DNA from: Candidatus Albibeggiatoa sp. nov. NOAA
Lineage (GTDB): Bacteria; Pseudomonadota; Gammaproteobacteria; Beggiatoales; Beggiatoaceae
Assembly: GCA_025800385.1 (NCBI GenBank)
Contig: JAOXRS010000117.1
Coordinates: 1-62,170, forward strand
Reading direction: 5' to 3'
DNA length: 62,170 nucleotides
Both the position numbers and the translations under genes were made by a program. The notes beneath the pieces are model-generated. The model did not search any database and had not been told where the DNA came from. It saw only the letters and a list, made by a program, of their open reading frames with translations. How positions within the stretch are numbered: the stretch's first letter is position 1; each line of letters opens with the position of its first letter. Shown one piece after another: positions 29,882-39,643 of this stretch.

Positions 29882-32515
29882 ATGGAAGCCATGAAAAAAT
29901 TGTTTAATTACCTTATCGTGTTTCTATTATTAGGACTCGCCACTTTTTACTATCTACACTTTGAGTTGCAGCAGCGTCAACAGCACTTGTTTTATGAAAC
30001 GAGTAAAAACTTGCAAACAACCTATGTTGCAGTTGTCAATTTATACGAATTATTTTCGCGTACGATCTATAGCGAAGTGGTTAATAAACCAGAAATATTG
30101 GCACTATATGCAAAAGCTTATGAAGCTAACGAACAACAACGCACAGTGATACGCACACAACTGTACGAAAAATTGCAACCAACATACACGCGCCTGAAAC
30201 AGCAAAATTTAAAGCAACTTCATTTTCATTTACCAGACAATACCAGTTTTTTGCGTATGCACCGCCCCAAAAAATTTGGGGATAATTTATCCACAGTGCG
30301 TTATTCGGTTAAAAAAGTCAATGCTGATAAAGTATTTACAAAGGGGTTTGAAGAAGGGCGTATTTTCAACGGATTTAGATATGTTTTTCCGTTATTTTAT
30401 CAAGATAATCATATTGGCAGTGTGGAATTAAGTGTTTCTTTTCAAGCAATTCGGGAACAAATAGAGAAAATACTGCCACTCAAAACGGCATTTATGATTA
30501 AAAAATCTGTTGTACACTCAAAAGTCTTTAGCCAAGAGCTAAAAAACTATATTGAAACAGACTTAAGCTCAAACTATTTATACGAAAAATCGATACACTC
30601 AAAGCTAGACTCAAGACAAAATCAACAATTATTTTCATTGCGTACTTTAGAAAGCATTAATAAAAATATCAAACCAAAATTAAAAAACTTATTAGATTCT
30701 AACCATAGTCAAAAAACCTTGAATGTTTATAGTTCTACCCTATATGGTAATTTTATCACCTCTTTTATCCCTATTTATAATGTTGAAAATCAGTTGGTTG
30801 CTTACATGATGATTTATGAGCATGACACCCAACTCAGTTATTATATTCAAGATTTTTACATTAAAATGACAGTATCCTGCTTATTCATTATGGCAGCATT
30901 GGTTTTATTTTATTATTTCACACGCGGACAACAACTTGAAACCGAAATTATACAACGCAAGGCAATGGAAGCTGAATTATTACAAGCAAAAGATCAAGCG
31001 GAATCCGCTAATTTAGCCAAAAGCCAGTTTTTTGCAAACATGAGTCATGAATTGCGCACCCCACTAAATGCGATTATTGGCTATAGTGAAATGTTGCATG
31101 AAGAGCTGACAGACTTAGGAGCAGAGGATTTATTGAGTGATTTGTTTAAGATTAATACCTCGGGCAAACAACTGTTAGACATTATCAATGAGGTTTTAGA
31201 TTTATCACGCATTGAAGCTGGAAAAATGGAGCTGTTCGTACAAGATTTCAATGTGCTCAATCTTATCAATGACTTGGAAAATACAACCACACCTTTATTA
31301 GCCAGTCACAATAATACCTTACAAATCAATGTACAAGATGATATTGGCACTATGTATTCTGATTATAATAAAATTGAGAAAATTTTGTCTAACCTGTTAA
31401 ACAATGCAACGAAGTTCTGTTCTAATGGCAACATTATTTTCAATATTAAACGATTGGAAAAAGCACTCAATGAACAAAAACAGGATTGGCTCATTTTTGA
31501 AGTCAAAGATAGCGGCATTGGGATGACCACGGAGCAAATTAATCAAGCCTTTCAAGCATTTTCGCAAGCTGATTATTCCAGTACTCGCAAATATGGTGGT
31601 GTTGGTTTAGGCTTAGCGATCGTCAAAAGCTTCTCACATATGTTAGGTGGTGGTATTGAAGTTGAGAGCCGTTACGGTGTGGGCAGTACATTTACGGTTT
31701 ATTTACCCGCTGAACTAAAAAATGAGGGTGTTATCGCTGCAAAAATTGATGAGTTATCAGTGCAATACAAAGCAGTCGCATTGATTATTGATTCTGACTT
31801 AATGGACAGTGAATTGTTAAAAAGTTATTTAGTACGAATGGGTTATCAAGTTGAAATTGCAGATCAAGCACAACAAGGCTTAGAGTTAGCAAAACAGCTA
31901 AAACCCAATGTTATTTTATTAAATATTGTCCTGAACGATCAAAGCGGTTGGTATGTCATTAACGGTTTAAAGACCGATCCAGAATTGGTTGTTATTCCTA
32001 TTATTTTGCTGTTGGAAATTGATCCGCCCATTTGTTTGCAAGATAGACAAATTAAAGAATGTTTGGTTAAGCCGATACGTCGAGATGAGTTAACTTATGC
32101 CATTCGTCATGCCGAACGTGCAACACAACAAACAGAAAACTTAATCATGATTATCGATGATGATAAGGATACTTGTGATTTATTGACTAAAATCTTGCAT
32201 AAATCTGATTGGAAAACAGTTACAGCGAGCAATGGGATTGCAGGTTTAGCATTGTTAGAAACGCATCAGCCCATATTAATTATTCTGGACTTAATGATGA
32301 CAAAAATGGATGGCTTTGATTTTATTAAGCATTTGCAATTACACCCTACTTGGAAAACGATTCCTGTCGTCATATTTACTTCTAAAGATTTAACGCAAGA
32401 AGATCGTGATATATTACAGGGACAAGTCGCATATATCTTTCAAAAGGGCAGTTATGAGCAAGATAAGTTATTAAATATTGTGCATGTTTTAATGGGGAAT
32501 GTGCCTCAACCTTAA
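29882..32515 (+). CDS. hybrid sensor histidine kinase with two receiver domains
   Basis: About 877 aa from the ATG at 29882 (alternatives: TTG at 29855, ATG at 29891). Start chosen because AAGG-rich sequence precedes it. Order: membrane helix (about 5-22), extracytoplasmic sensor domain of about 300 residues with a FRYVFPLFYQDNHIGSVELS stretch resembling a double-Cache fold, second helix (about 327-347), coiled coil, HisKA (NMSHELRTPLNAI, phospho-His near 388), HATPase with N-box LLNNATKF and GVGLGLAIVK, then two REC domains. REC1 has Asn instead of the phospho-acceptor Asp (VILLNIVLND) but keeps its Lys. REC2 looks intact (IIDDDKDT, IILDLMMTKMDGFDF). No output DNA-binding domain, so the partner regulator lies elsewhere. 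Confidence 0.88.
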   Translation: MEAMKKLFNYLIVFLLLGLATFYYLHFELQQRQQHLFYETSKNLQTTYVAVVNLYELFSRTIYSEVVNKPEILALYAKAYEANEQQRTVIRTQLYEKLQPTYTRLKQQNLKQLHFHLPDNTSFLRMHRPKKFGDNLSTVRYSVKKVNADKVFTKGFEEGRIFNGFRYVFPLFYQDNHIGSVELSVSFQAIREQIEKILPLKTAFMIKKSVVHSKVFSQELKNYIETDLSSNYLYEKSIHSKLDSRQNQQLFSLRTLESINKNIKPKLKNLLDSNHSQKTLNVYSSTLYGNFITSFIPIYNVENQLVAYMMIYEHDTQLSYYIQDFYIKMTVSCLFIMAALVLFYYFTRGQQLETEIIQRKAMEAELLQAKDQAESANLAKSQFFANMSHELRTPLNAIIGYSEMLHEELTDLGAEDLLSDLFKINTSGKQLLDIINEVLDLSRIEAGKMELFVQDFNVLNLINDLENTTTPLLASHNNTLQINVQDDIGTMYSDYNKIEKILSNLLNNATKFCSNGNIIFNIKRLEKALNEQKQDWLIFEVKDSGIGMTTEQINQAFQAFSQADYSSTRKYGGVGLGLAIVKSFSHMLGGGIEVESRYGVGSTFTVYLPAELKNEGVIAAKIDELSVQYKAVALIIDSDLMDSELLKSYLVRMGYQVEIADQAQQGLELAKQLKPNVILLNIVLNDQSGWYVINGLKTDPELVVIPIILLLEIDPPICLQDRQIKECLVKPIRRDELTYAIRHAERATQQTENLIMIIDDDKDTCDLLTKILHKSDWKTVTASNGIAGLALLETHQPILIILDLMMTKMDGFDFIKHLQLHPTWKTIPVVIFTSKDLTQEDRDILQGQVAYIFQKGSYEQDKLLNIVHVLMGNVPQP

Positions 32516-32764
32516 GGTGGGCTGTAAAGTAATATTGAACTATAACATTTTTGATAAAACTTAGAATGACTATTTGTGTTGTGTAGTGAAACGAGTAAGC
32601 CCTCCCTTCACCAACTTGGGCTTACTTATGAAAATCCTCTTCGGTTTAAAACCCTCAATTATGTATTAGATTATTTTATACCGTCTTTGTTTTGGCCTAC
32701 CCTTTGCGTATTGTCTGTATTAATTGGTTGTAAAATCAAATAATAACATAGGGAGAGTGATTGC

Positions 32765-35700
32765 ATGATTTTAAGTATTTTCCTAATATTTGCTAGCTTG
32801 ACCTCTATTGCATATGCAGATATATCAATTAACAACGCACCCTTATCAATTCAAAATAATACATTTAATATTACTCAAGAGTTAGGACAAACCATAGGTA
32901 ATAATCTATTTCATAGTTTTGATACATTTAATGTAAATCAGGGCGAAATTGCGCACTTTTCTGGTGCGAACCATATTGAAAATATTATTTCACGGGTGAC
33001 GGGTGGCGAAGCCAGTTTTATCAATGGTACGATTCGTTCTTCTGTTCCCAATGCGGATTTTTATTTTTTAAATCCATACGGTATTTTATTCGGTGAGTCA
33101 GCTAAATTAGAATTACAAGGCAGTTTTCATGCTTCAACCGCAGATTATTTAAAACTATCAGATGGTGGCGAGTTTCACGCAACACTTTCCCAGCCAGATA
33201 TATTGACCGCTGCTCCTGTGGAAGCGTTTGGCTTTTTAAGCAATAGCCCAGCCCATTTATCAATTAATCATAGTCAATTGAGTGTGTTGGAAAATCAAAC
33301 TTTATCATTCACAGGTGGTGATCTTTCCATCAGCAATGCTACGCTGAGCGCACCAGCTGGATACATTTATTTAGCTTCTGTAGGAAAAATTAGCGAAATC
33401 ATTCCCAATCTAACAGATATTGCAACATTACAAGGTAATATCAACATTACTCAACAATCCAGTATTGATACCAGCGGCGATCATGGTGGCAGTATTTTTA
33501 TTCGCTCTGGTCAGTTAGTGATCGATAATAGTGAAATTACGGCGCACACTTTTGGCAATCAAAATGGTGAAGTGATAGACATTGCTGCAAATAATATTTC
33601 ATTGAAACAGGGTGCAAAAATAGCGGCCAATGTCTCAGGTTTAGGTCATGGTGTAAATATCAAATTAACCGCTAAAAATGCTATTAATGCAGAGCAAGAG
33701 CGTGCAGATACCACACCGAATAGAATTAGCATTTCTGCCCAACCTGCTACAACTGCAACGAATAATCTGACGGGAGACGGCGGCACAATTTCACTCGATG
33801 CTAAAAATATTTATTTTCAAGATGGCTCATCTATTATTAACCAAACCGCAAGCAGTGGCCAAGGCGGTGATATTATCTTAACTGCTGAGGAATCAGTGAT
33901 TTTTAGCGGTGAAGGCAGTCAACAAGATGGCTATCCCAGTAGCGCACGCGTATTCACTTTGGGACAAGCAGGTAATTCAGGCAAAGGCGGCGCGTTATCG
34001 ATTACTGCAAATCAGGTTACCATTCGAGATGGAGCGGCTTTACACTCTCGTGCTTTTGGTTCAGCGGCTTCGGGTGATATGCATGTCAAAGCCAGCAATA
34101 TTTTGATTCAAGATGCTTTAGCGATGGCCATTACATTTGTCAGTGGTGATACGGGCACGTTGAATTTTGAAGCTGAAAATGACTTAAGATTGCAAACAGG
34201 TGATATTTATAATTTATCACTCAGTGCAGGAAATGCAGGTGATATTAATGTCAAAGCAAAAAACATCTTGCTCAATAATAGCTCTTATATTATGTCATTG
34301 GCGCGAAGAACGGGGCGAGCGGGTAATATTCGGGTTGAAGCTGCTAAAAAACTCTCTATTCAAGGTAATGATGCTCGAGATGGTTGGGGCTGGGCGAGTG
34401 GTATTCACTCCAATGCCTCACCAACGCAAGACGGTTATATCGGTGGTAATGGTGGCCATATCCATGTCAAAGCAGGTGAGTTGTTTATGCGAGATGGGGG
34501 CTTGATTACAGCAGGTGCACGCTCACGCCTTGGTTATCAAGCAGGTAACGGGGGCGATATTGATATTGAGGTGACGGGGGCAATCGATATTGGTGGGGTT
34601 AATCCATATGGCCGAAATGATGAAGGGTTTGAAACGGGGATTTATGCCAGCAGTGTTGGTGTGGGAGAAAATGGGGGTAATGGCGGTAATATTCGTTTAC
34701 GTGCATATTCTTTAAGCATTACAAATGGTGGCACAATTACATCCAGTACTGATAATCATGGTATTGGCGGCACAATTGAGATTAATGTACGTGACAGTAT
34801 TGCAATTAGCGGGGATTCTTCTGTTGTGCCACGTTATGCACCGGGAATTAGCCAAGTGCGTTATTTAGAGGAATTTGCAACCTTTAATCAGCTTACATAT
34901 TCAATCAGTGGTATTTACGCCAATTCACAAGATAATAGTAAAAATGCAGGTGATGCGGGCAATATTCATTTAACCACACAAAACCTTACATTAACCGATA
35001 AAGGCACGATTTCGACTTCAGGCGCGGGTGGTGGTGTTGCGGGTAATATTGATTTAATCGTCGATCAATTGAATATGGACAGCAGCGCATTAATTACCTC
35101 AGAAAATCACTTTGTAAATCATTATCAATTTACTGATGTTGTTGAGCGTGACCGCGAGTTAGTGGCAACAGGTGATGTGGTTGAAGTCGCAGATTTAGGT
35201 AATGGTGAAAAAGGTAATTTCGTCAATATTGGTGATTATTTAATTCAAACTCGTGTCCCGATACAGCCCGTTGAGACCGTTCAGGATTTAAATACATTAT
35301 CTCAGCAATATCGTGTTTTTGAAGGACAGATTGTTGAAGTGAAAAATGCGGGCAATGGCGCATCTGGGCAGTTTATTTATACGCGTCATCGTCGGGAAGG
35401 TATTGATACATGGCAACGTATGAACGATAACGTCACCGCCACTTTAGACACACCGCAACCCATATTTTCCGTGCGCAGTGATGGTGGTTATAGACCGGGG
35501 GAGGAACTACCCGATTATCAGTTAGGTGAACGGATTCGAGTTAAAGATATGGGTGATGGTAAATCAGCTGATTTTATTTACGCCAATATTTTTAGTCCAG
35601 ACAATAAGGTTTATGTGCGTTTTGTCAGAGTGAATCAATTTAATTTAACCGATGAAATCGCATTAAACACATTGTCAGAACAAGTCTCGCTTGATGACCA

Positions 35701-36667
35701 GAACCCGATTGCAACTGTGCAACAAAATGGTGTTTCTAAACAGTTTATTTATGCAAATAATCAATGGATCGGTTTTAATAATCAGCATCACATTGGACAT
35801 ATTTCACAAATCAGCGGCCTTATTTTAGCGAAAACAGGCAATATTGCGAACATTGAAAATGTACAAAGTTCACAGGCAATTTATACGGGGCAGCAATGGA
35901 TCAATTTAAATCCTGAGCGACGTATTGTACAAACTCATGCTGATTTAGCGCAGCTTAGTGCACAACAAGGTGATTTGGTGAAAGTATTGGATGCAGGACA
36001 ATATCATGCTGAAAATTATTTTTTTGCAAATGACCAGTGGATTAAACAAGAACGAGGCGGGGACGCAGGGACGATTAATATTAGGGCGAATCGCATTCAT
36101 CTCGCAGGAAACAGTGCTATTACCACAGAGGCCATCAGTAGCGGAGGGGGCGGCATGGCATTGCACATTAATCAGTTGCTTGCTTTAACTGAAAATAGCC
36201 AAATCTCGACCAGTGTACAAGAGGGTGCGGGCAACGGGGGAAATTTAATCATTGGTGAGCCGCAGTTTTTAATATTGAACCATGCCCAGTTGGTTGCGCA
36301 AGCTTATGAGGGACAGGGCGGTAATATTCGGATTGTTGCAGAGCAGTTTCTTAAGAATCCAACCAGTCTGGTGTCTGCTTCTTCACAGTTAGGGATTGAT
36401 GGGAATATTGAAATCAGTTCGCCGGATGAAACCATCAGCGATGGCTTGTTGGGGTTAAATAAAAATTTTTTAGAGCAAGCAAAATTACGCGATGCGTGCC
36501 AGAGAGCAGTAGCAGGACAACGTCCCACGGAATTTGAAGCCCCTTTAACTTTTAAAGCGAAGCTATTTCATCGTCCAAATAGTTTTATTGGTGATTGGCT
36601 ACCTAGCGATGCTTTTAAACAGGCCATGTGTAAAACGCTGACTTCTTTGAATTTTGAACGGAAGTAG
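32765..36667 (+). CDS. TPS-type filamentous haemagglutinin-like exoprotein
   Basis: A 1300-aa secreted protein. A signal peptide (ends ASLTSIAYA, about residue 19) is followed by the TPS domain (about 20-160) with family runs HSFDTFNVNQGE, HIENIISRVTGG and NADFYFLNPYGILFGESAKL. A right-handed beta-helix of Gly/Asn-rich coils fills about 160-790. Residues about 795-1097 form a different, repeated module (see findings), after which the beta-helix returns and a Cys-containing C-terminus (LRDACQRAVAGQRP) closes the protein. TpsA proteins cross the outer membrane through a TpsB/FhaC pore; none is encoded here. GGGAGAG precedes the ATG. Likely an adhesin or matrix protein. Confidence 0.88.
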   Translation: MILSIFLIFASLTSIAYADISINNAPLSIQNNTFNITQELGQTIGNNLFHSFDTFNVNQGEIAHFSGANHIENIISRVTGGEASFINGTIRSSVPNADFYFLNPYGILFGESAKLELQGSFHASTADYLKLSDGGEFHATLSQPDILTAAPVEAFGFLSNSPAHLSINHSQLSVLENQTLSFTGGDLSISNATLSAPAGYIYLASVGKISEIIPNLTDIATLQGNINITQQSSIDTSGDHGGSIFIRSGQLVIDNSEITAHTFGNQNGEVIDIAANNISLKQGAKIAANVSGLGHGVNIKLTAKNAINAEQERADTTPNRISISAQPATTATNNLTGDGGTISLDAKNIYFQDGSSIINQTASSGQGGDIILTAEESVIFSGEGSQQDGYPSSARVFTLGQAGNSGKGGALSITANQVTIRDGAALHSRAFGSAASGDMHVKASNILIQDALAMAITFVSGDTGTLNFEAENDLRLQTGDIYNLSLSAGNAGDINVKAKNILLNNSSYIMSLARRTGRAGNIRVEAAKKLSIQGNDARDGWGWASGIHSNASPTQDGYIGGNGGHIHVKAGELFMRDGGLITAGARSRLGYQAGNGGDIDIEVTGAIDIGGVNPYGRNDEGFETGIYASSVGVGENGGNGGNIRLRAYSLSITNGGTITSSTDNHGIGGTIEINVRDSIAISGDSSVVPRYAPGISQVRYLEEFATFNQLTYSISGIYANSQDNSKNAGDAGNIHLTTQNLTLTDKGTISTSGAGGGVAGNIDLIVDQLNMDSSALITSENHFVNHYQFTDVVERDRELVATGDVVEVADLGNGEKGNFVNIGDYLIQTRVPIQPVETVQDLNTLSQQYRVFEGQIVEVKNAGNGASGQFIYTRHRREGIDTWQRMNDNVTATLDTPQPIFSVRSDGGYRPGEELPDYQLGERIRVKDMGDGKSADFIYANIFSPDNKVYVRFVRVNQFNLTDEIALNTLSEQVSLDDQNPIATVQQNGVSKQFIYANNQWIGFNNQHHIGHISQISGLILAKTGNIANIENVQSSQAIYTGQQWINLNPERRIVQTHADLAQLSAQQGDLVKVLDAGQYHAENYFFANDQWIKQERGGDAGTINIRANRIHLAGNSAITTEAISSGGGGMALHINQLLALTENSQISTSVQEGAGNGGNLIIGEPQFLILNHAQLVAQAYEGQGGNIRIVAEQFLKNPTSLVSASSQLGIDGNIEISSPDETISDGLLGLNKNFLEQAKLRDACQRAVAGQRPTEFEAPLTFKAKLFHRPNSFIGDWLPSDAFKQAMCKTLTSLNFERK

Positions 36668-36691
36668 AGTATTGCAAGTTGTTTAAGTGGT

Positions 36692-39643
36692 TTATTCTAG
36701 TTTTTGAAAGAATTGCTCCCATGCGTCGCGTAACCATCGGGGTTGGGTTTGTAGTGCTCGGCGTTTGTGTTCTGCCCATGCGCGGAATTGTTCGCGGTTT
36801 TTAGGTTTTCTGAGTGCAGCTTGTACGGCGTAGACGGTGTGAGGTTTCATTTTACGCCCTTTTTGGTTATAGCCTTCTTTGGCTTGGGGTTTGATGCGTA
36901 GAGCAAGCATGTGTTCCAGTAAGTCTAAAATTACTTTAAAAGGCTGGTGGCTATGGTTGGCTTTTTTCAGGATGGTGTTAAAAGTAATAACATCTAACCT
37001 AAGTCTTTTTTGTTGCATTTCCTGAAATAATTCAATCGCTTTCTCATACGGGGCTTTGTTGATTAAGGTATTATAAGAAATCTCATCAACTGACAAGCCG
37101 TTTTGTTGCATTTGCTCAAATAATTCAATCCCTTTCTCATACGGGGCTTTGTTGATTAAAACGTTATAAGTAACAACGTAATGAATTTGGCTAGTAACTA
37201 AATATTGCTGTAACGGTGTATGCTGCTGCATTTCCTGAAAATACTGCTCTGCCCTTTCAAAACTATCTGCACTATGGATTAATACGTTGTAAACATACTC
37301 ATTCGTAAGCTCATTATTACGGCGGGTTAACACCCTCTGCTGCTTGGGAGTCAAACCTAAAAGATAACCTAAATAGCTGGTTTCCCTTAACTGTAAAAGT
37401 GCTAACGTCGCCAAAGTGTAATACTTATTCTCAATTTCTTTTTGCGCCTGTTCAATCAACTGTGTTTTAGTATCAGGCTTTGGATTAAATTCATCTTGAA
37501 AACACAAACTGGCTAATAAAATATTATGCTTTGCGACTTGCTGTATTTCATTATGTGGTACTTCAGATAAGCCCACTTTAAACCGAGTTAATTTATACAA
37601 ATGCAATGCTTGATAATCTAATGGCTCATCAGGAGCAAAGTATTGCTTACCTTCCGCAGCGAAATAAATCTGATAATCAGGATGTACAAAACTGTATTTA
37701 TTCTGCTTTTCTACTAAAATATTCAATTGTTGCGCAAACTCTAAAAATAATCCTACCTCATCATGCAAAAACCGCTTGGAACTCTTTGCCTCATCCAATA
37801 ACATTTCTTCTATATAAATTCGAGCAACCGCGGTATTGTTATCATTTTTTCGCTCAGTGACACACAAATACGCAAAGCGATATAAAAAATGTAAAAAACG
37901 TGATTTATCCGCTACGATGACTTTTGTTGATTCTCGTTCTAATAACTCTTTAATAAAACATTGAATCAATAAAGCTATATTTTTAGCAACCGATTTTGTT
38001 TTGCGTAGTGTTTTGACAAACATCAATGAATACAGTGGAATGGTTAAAAACTCTTGTAAACGAGCTTGCTTTGAATCCTGAATTACTTGCAAGGCGTGCT
38101 GTCGTGTAGGTTCATTTTTGAGGGTGTTACGCTCGATAAATTGCTGCGTTTGCTGCTTATCCATATTTTTTAAGATAAATGTAGGAATATTCGAGAATTC
38201 ACCACGGTAATCTTGTTGACGGCAAGAAACTAAAATAAAGCATTGTTCATAACGTGTATTAAACTTAGTTATTTTTTCTAAAAGTTGATTTTTGGCTAAT
38301 ATTTCCTCACTTGAGTTATGCGGCATTTCATTCCAACCATCCAAATATAAACATAACCGCCCTGTTTTTAACCATTGCTCAACTTGCTGGCTTACTTGTT
38401 TGATGGTGTATTCATCCGCTTGTTCCGATATGGTCTGTGTGAAATAATTGATAATCCATTGTATAAGATTCTGTTTTATATTGACTTCTTTCAACTTTAA
38501 CAATACAGGAATCACATCAGAGTCGCCGTTTCTAAAATCTTGAATATCGTGATATAACATAAATTGCAAACTGGACGTTTTACCCATGCCCGCAACACCA
38601 AGCAACAACATTTGATAATCATTTTGCTGTATTAACATCTTGCGTAAATCACGCACAAAGCCATGTCGCTCCTCATCTTCGTCAACAGACTTGCCTTTTA
38701 ACATGCTTTCTAGTTCGACATACCACTTTGTTTCTTCAGCATAAAATAAACTTTCATCAAATTCTTTACACTGATTATCAACCACCCAGATTTTTTTCCA
38801 TGCCTCAAAATCATCTAAGGCATAATCAAAATAAGCGTCTAAATTGAATTCAGGAAATAATTGAGAAGTTGAAACGTTGACTTCTGAGGGACTACAGTGA
38901 GTTAATTCAAGCGTTTTAACTGGAGAAAAAAATAAAGCGGTTTGCGAAGGTGTTTCAGTAAACTTTGACTCAACGTCATTTCTTAAGCTAGAAGTTGTTA
39001 CTGTACCAGTTGCTTGGTGTGTTGGATCAAGTGCATCAAGTAAGGCTGAGGTAAACAAACTATGAGGTTCACCTTGTAAACAATAGGACTCTTTAATATC
39101 TCGTGATGAAGCTGCAAGAAAATAGTTTTTGGTATCATGTAAATTACTGGAAAAACTTAATATTTGCCCTGCATGACAACAATCTAAAATGACAACCTTA
39201 TGTTGAATATCGCTTAATTTTAATTGTTGATGTAACCAATCAAAACTAACTCCCCAGACAGTTGTTTGTTTAGGATTTTCAGAACTATAATCAGTATCAC
39301 TGCTTGCCAAATAACCATTAATTATTTTTCTATCATTATGTCGAAATCCGTGCCCTGAAAAATATAATAATGCAACATCAGGTAACTGCTCACTTTCTGG
39401 ATTTAATAAATTTTCAATGGCATCTTTAATATCATCTTCAGAAATCGAAGACAATCTTTTAGGTTTTACTGGATAATCATCAATCAAAAAATTTTTACTT
39501 GCCCCTAACAATAATTCTATTTCTGAGAATTTGCCTCGCTCAAATAACAGTGCAGCAATATCCTGAGCATCTCTTGATGGCGTAGTTAAAGGCTCGAAGG
39601 TATCATAATTATTAATTCCAACAATCAATGCTTGACGGCTCAT
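36692..39643 (-). CDS. caspase-like protease + NACHT NTPase + PPR-like repeat protein
   Basis: A 983-aa protein with three parts. (1) Residues 1-240: caspase-like (peptidase C14) domain starting ALIVGINNYD, with catalytic His H98 in YFSGHGF and Cys C156 in LDCCHAGQ. (2) Residues about 330-740: NACHT-type STAND NTPase with P-loop GVAGMGKT (349-356, K355), Walker B LYLDGWNE (432-439), a sensor-like LVSCRQQDYRG and the winged-helix end FVHPDYQIYFAAE. (3) Residues about 782-920: four pentatricopeptide-like repeats (VVTYNVLINKAPYEKGIELF; ISYNTLINKAPYEKAIELF; VITFNTILKK), then a basic Trp-rich tail (about 921-983). Caspase-NACHT proteins are regulated proteases of bacterial signalling and anti-phage defence. 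PPRs normally read single-stranded RNA. No membrane segment. The neighbour upstream is a small unknown gene. Confidence 0.85.
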   Translation of the reverse strand: MSRQALIVGINNYDTFEPLTTPSRDAQDIAALLFERGKFSEIELLLGASKNFLIDDYPVKPKRLSSISEDDIKDAIENLLNPESEQLPDVALLYFSGHGFRHNDRKIINGYLASSDTDYSSENPKQTTVWGVSFDWLHQQLKLSDIQHKVVILDCCHAGQILSFSSNLHDTKNYFLAASSRDIKESYCLQGEPHSLFTSALLDALDPTHQATGTVTTSSLRNDVESKFTETPSQTALFFSPVKTLELTHCSPSEVNVSTSQLFPEFNLDAYFDYALDDFEAWKKIWVVDNQCKEFDESLFYAEETKWYVELESMLKGKSVDEDEERHGFVRDLRKMLIQQNDYQMLLLGVAGMGKTSSLQFMLYHDIQDFRNGDSDVIPVLLKLKEVNIKQNLIQWIINYFTQTISEQADEYTIKQVSQQVEQWLKTGRLCLYLDGWNEMPHNSSEEILAKNQLLEKITKFNTRYEQCFILVSCRQQDYRGEFSNIPTFILKNMDKQQTQQFIERNTLKNEPTRQHALQVIQDSKQARLQEFLTIPLYSLMFVKTLRKTKSVAKNIALLIQCFIKELLERESTKVIVADKSRFLHFLYRFAYLCVTERKNDNNTAVARIYIEEMLLDEAKSSKRFLHDEVGLFLEFAQQLNILVEKQNKYSFVHPDYQIYFAAEGKQYFAPDEPLDYQALHLYKLTRFKVGLSEVPHNEIQQVAKHNILLASLCFQDEFNPKPDTKTQLIEQAQKEIENKYYTLATLALLQLRETSYLGYLLGLTPKQQRVLTRRNNELTNEYVYNVLIHSADSFERAEQYFQEMQQHTPLQQYLVTSQIHYVVTYNVLINKAPYEKGIELFEQMQQNGLSVDEISYNTLINKAPYEKAIELFQEMQQKRLRLDVITFNTILKKANHSHQPFKVILDLLEHMLALRIKPQAKEGYNQKGRKMKPHTVYAVQAALRKPKNREQFRAWAEHKRRALQTQPRWLRDAWEQFFQKLE
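36992..37177 (-). repeat. tandem 93-bp PPR-encoding repeat
   Basis: Two adjacent 93-bp units (37085-37177 and 36992-37084), each coding a 31-residue PPR-like repeat (residues 823-853 and 854-884). They share long identical stretches, for instance the 19-nt TTTCTCATACGGGGCTTTG 93 bp apart. The identity at DNA level points to recent duplication. Flanking repeats (782-822 and 885-920) are diverged. Confidence 0.75.
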
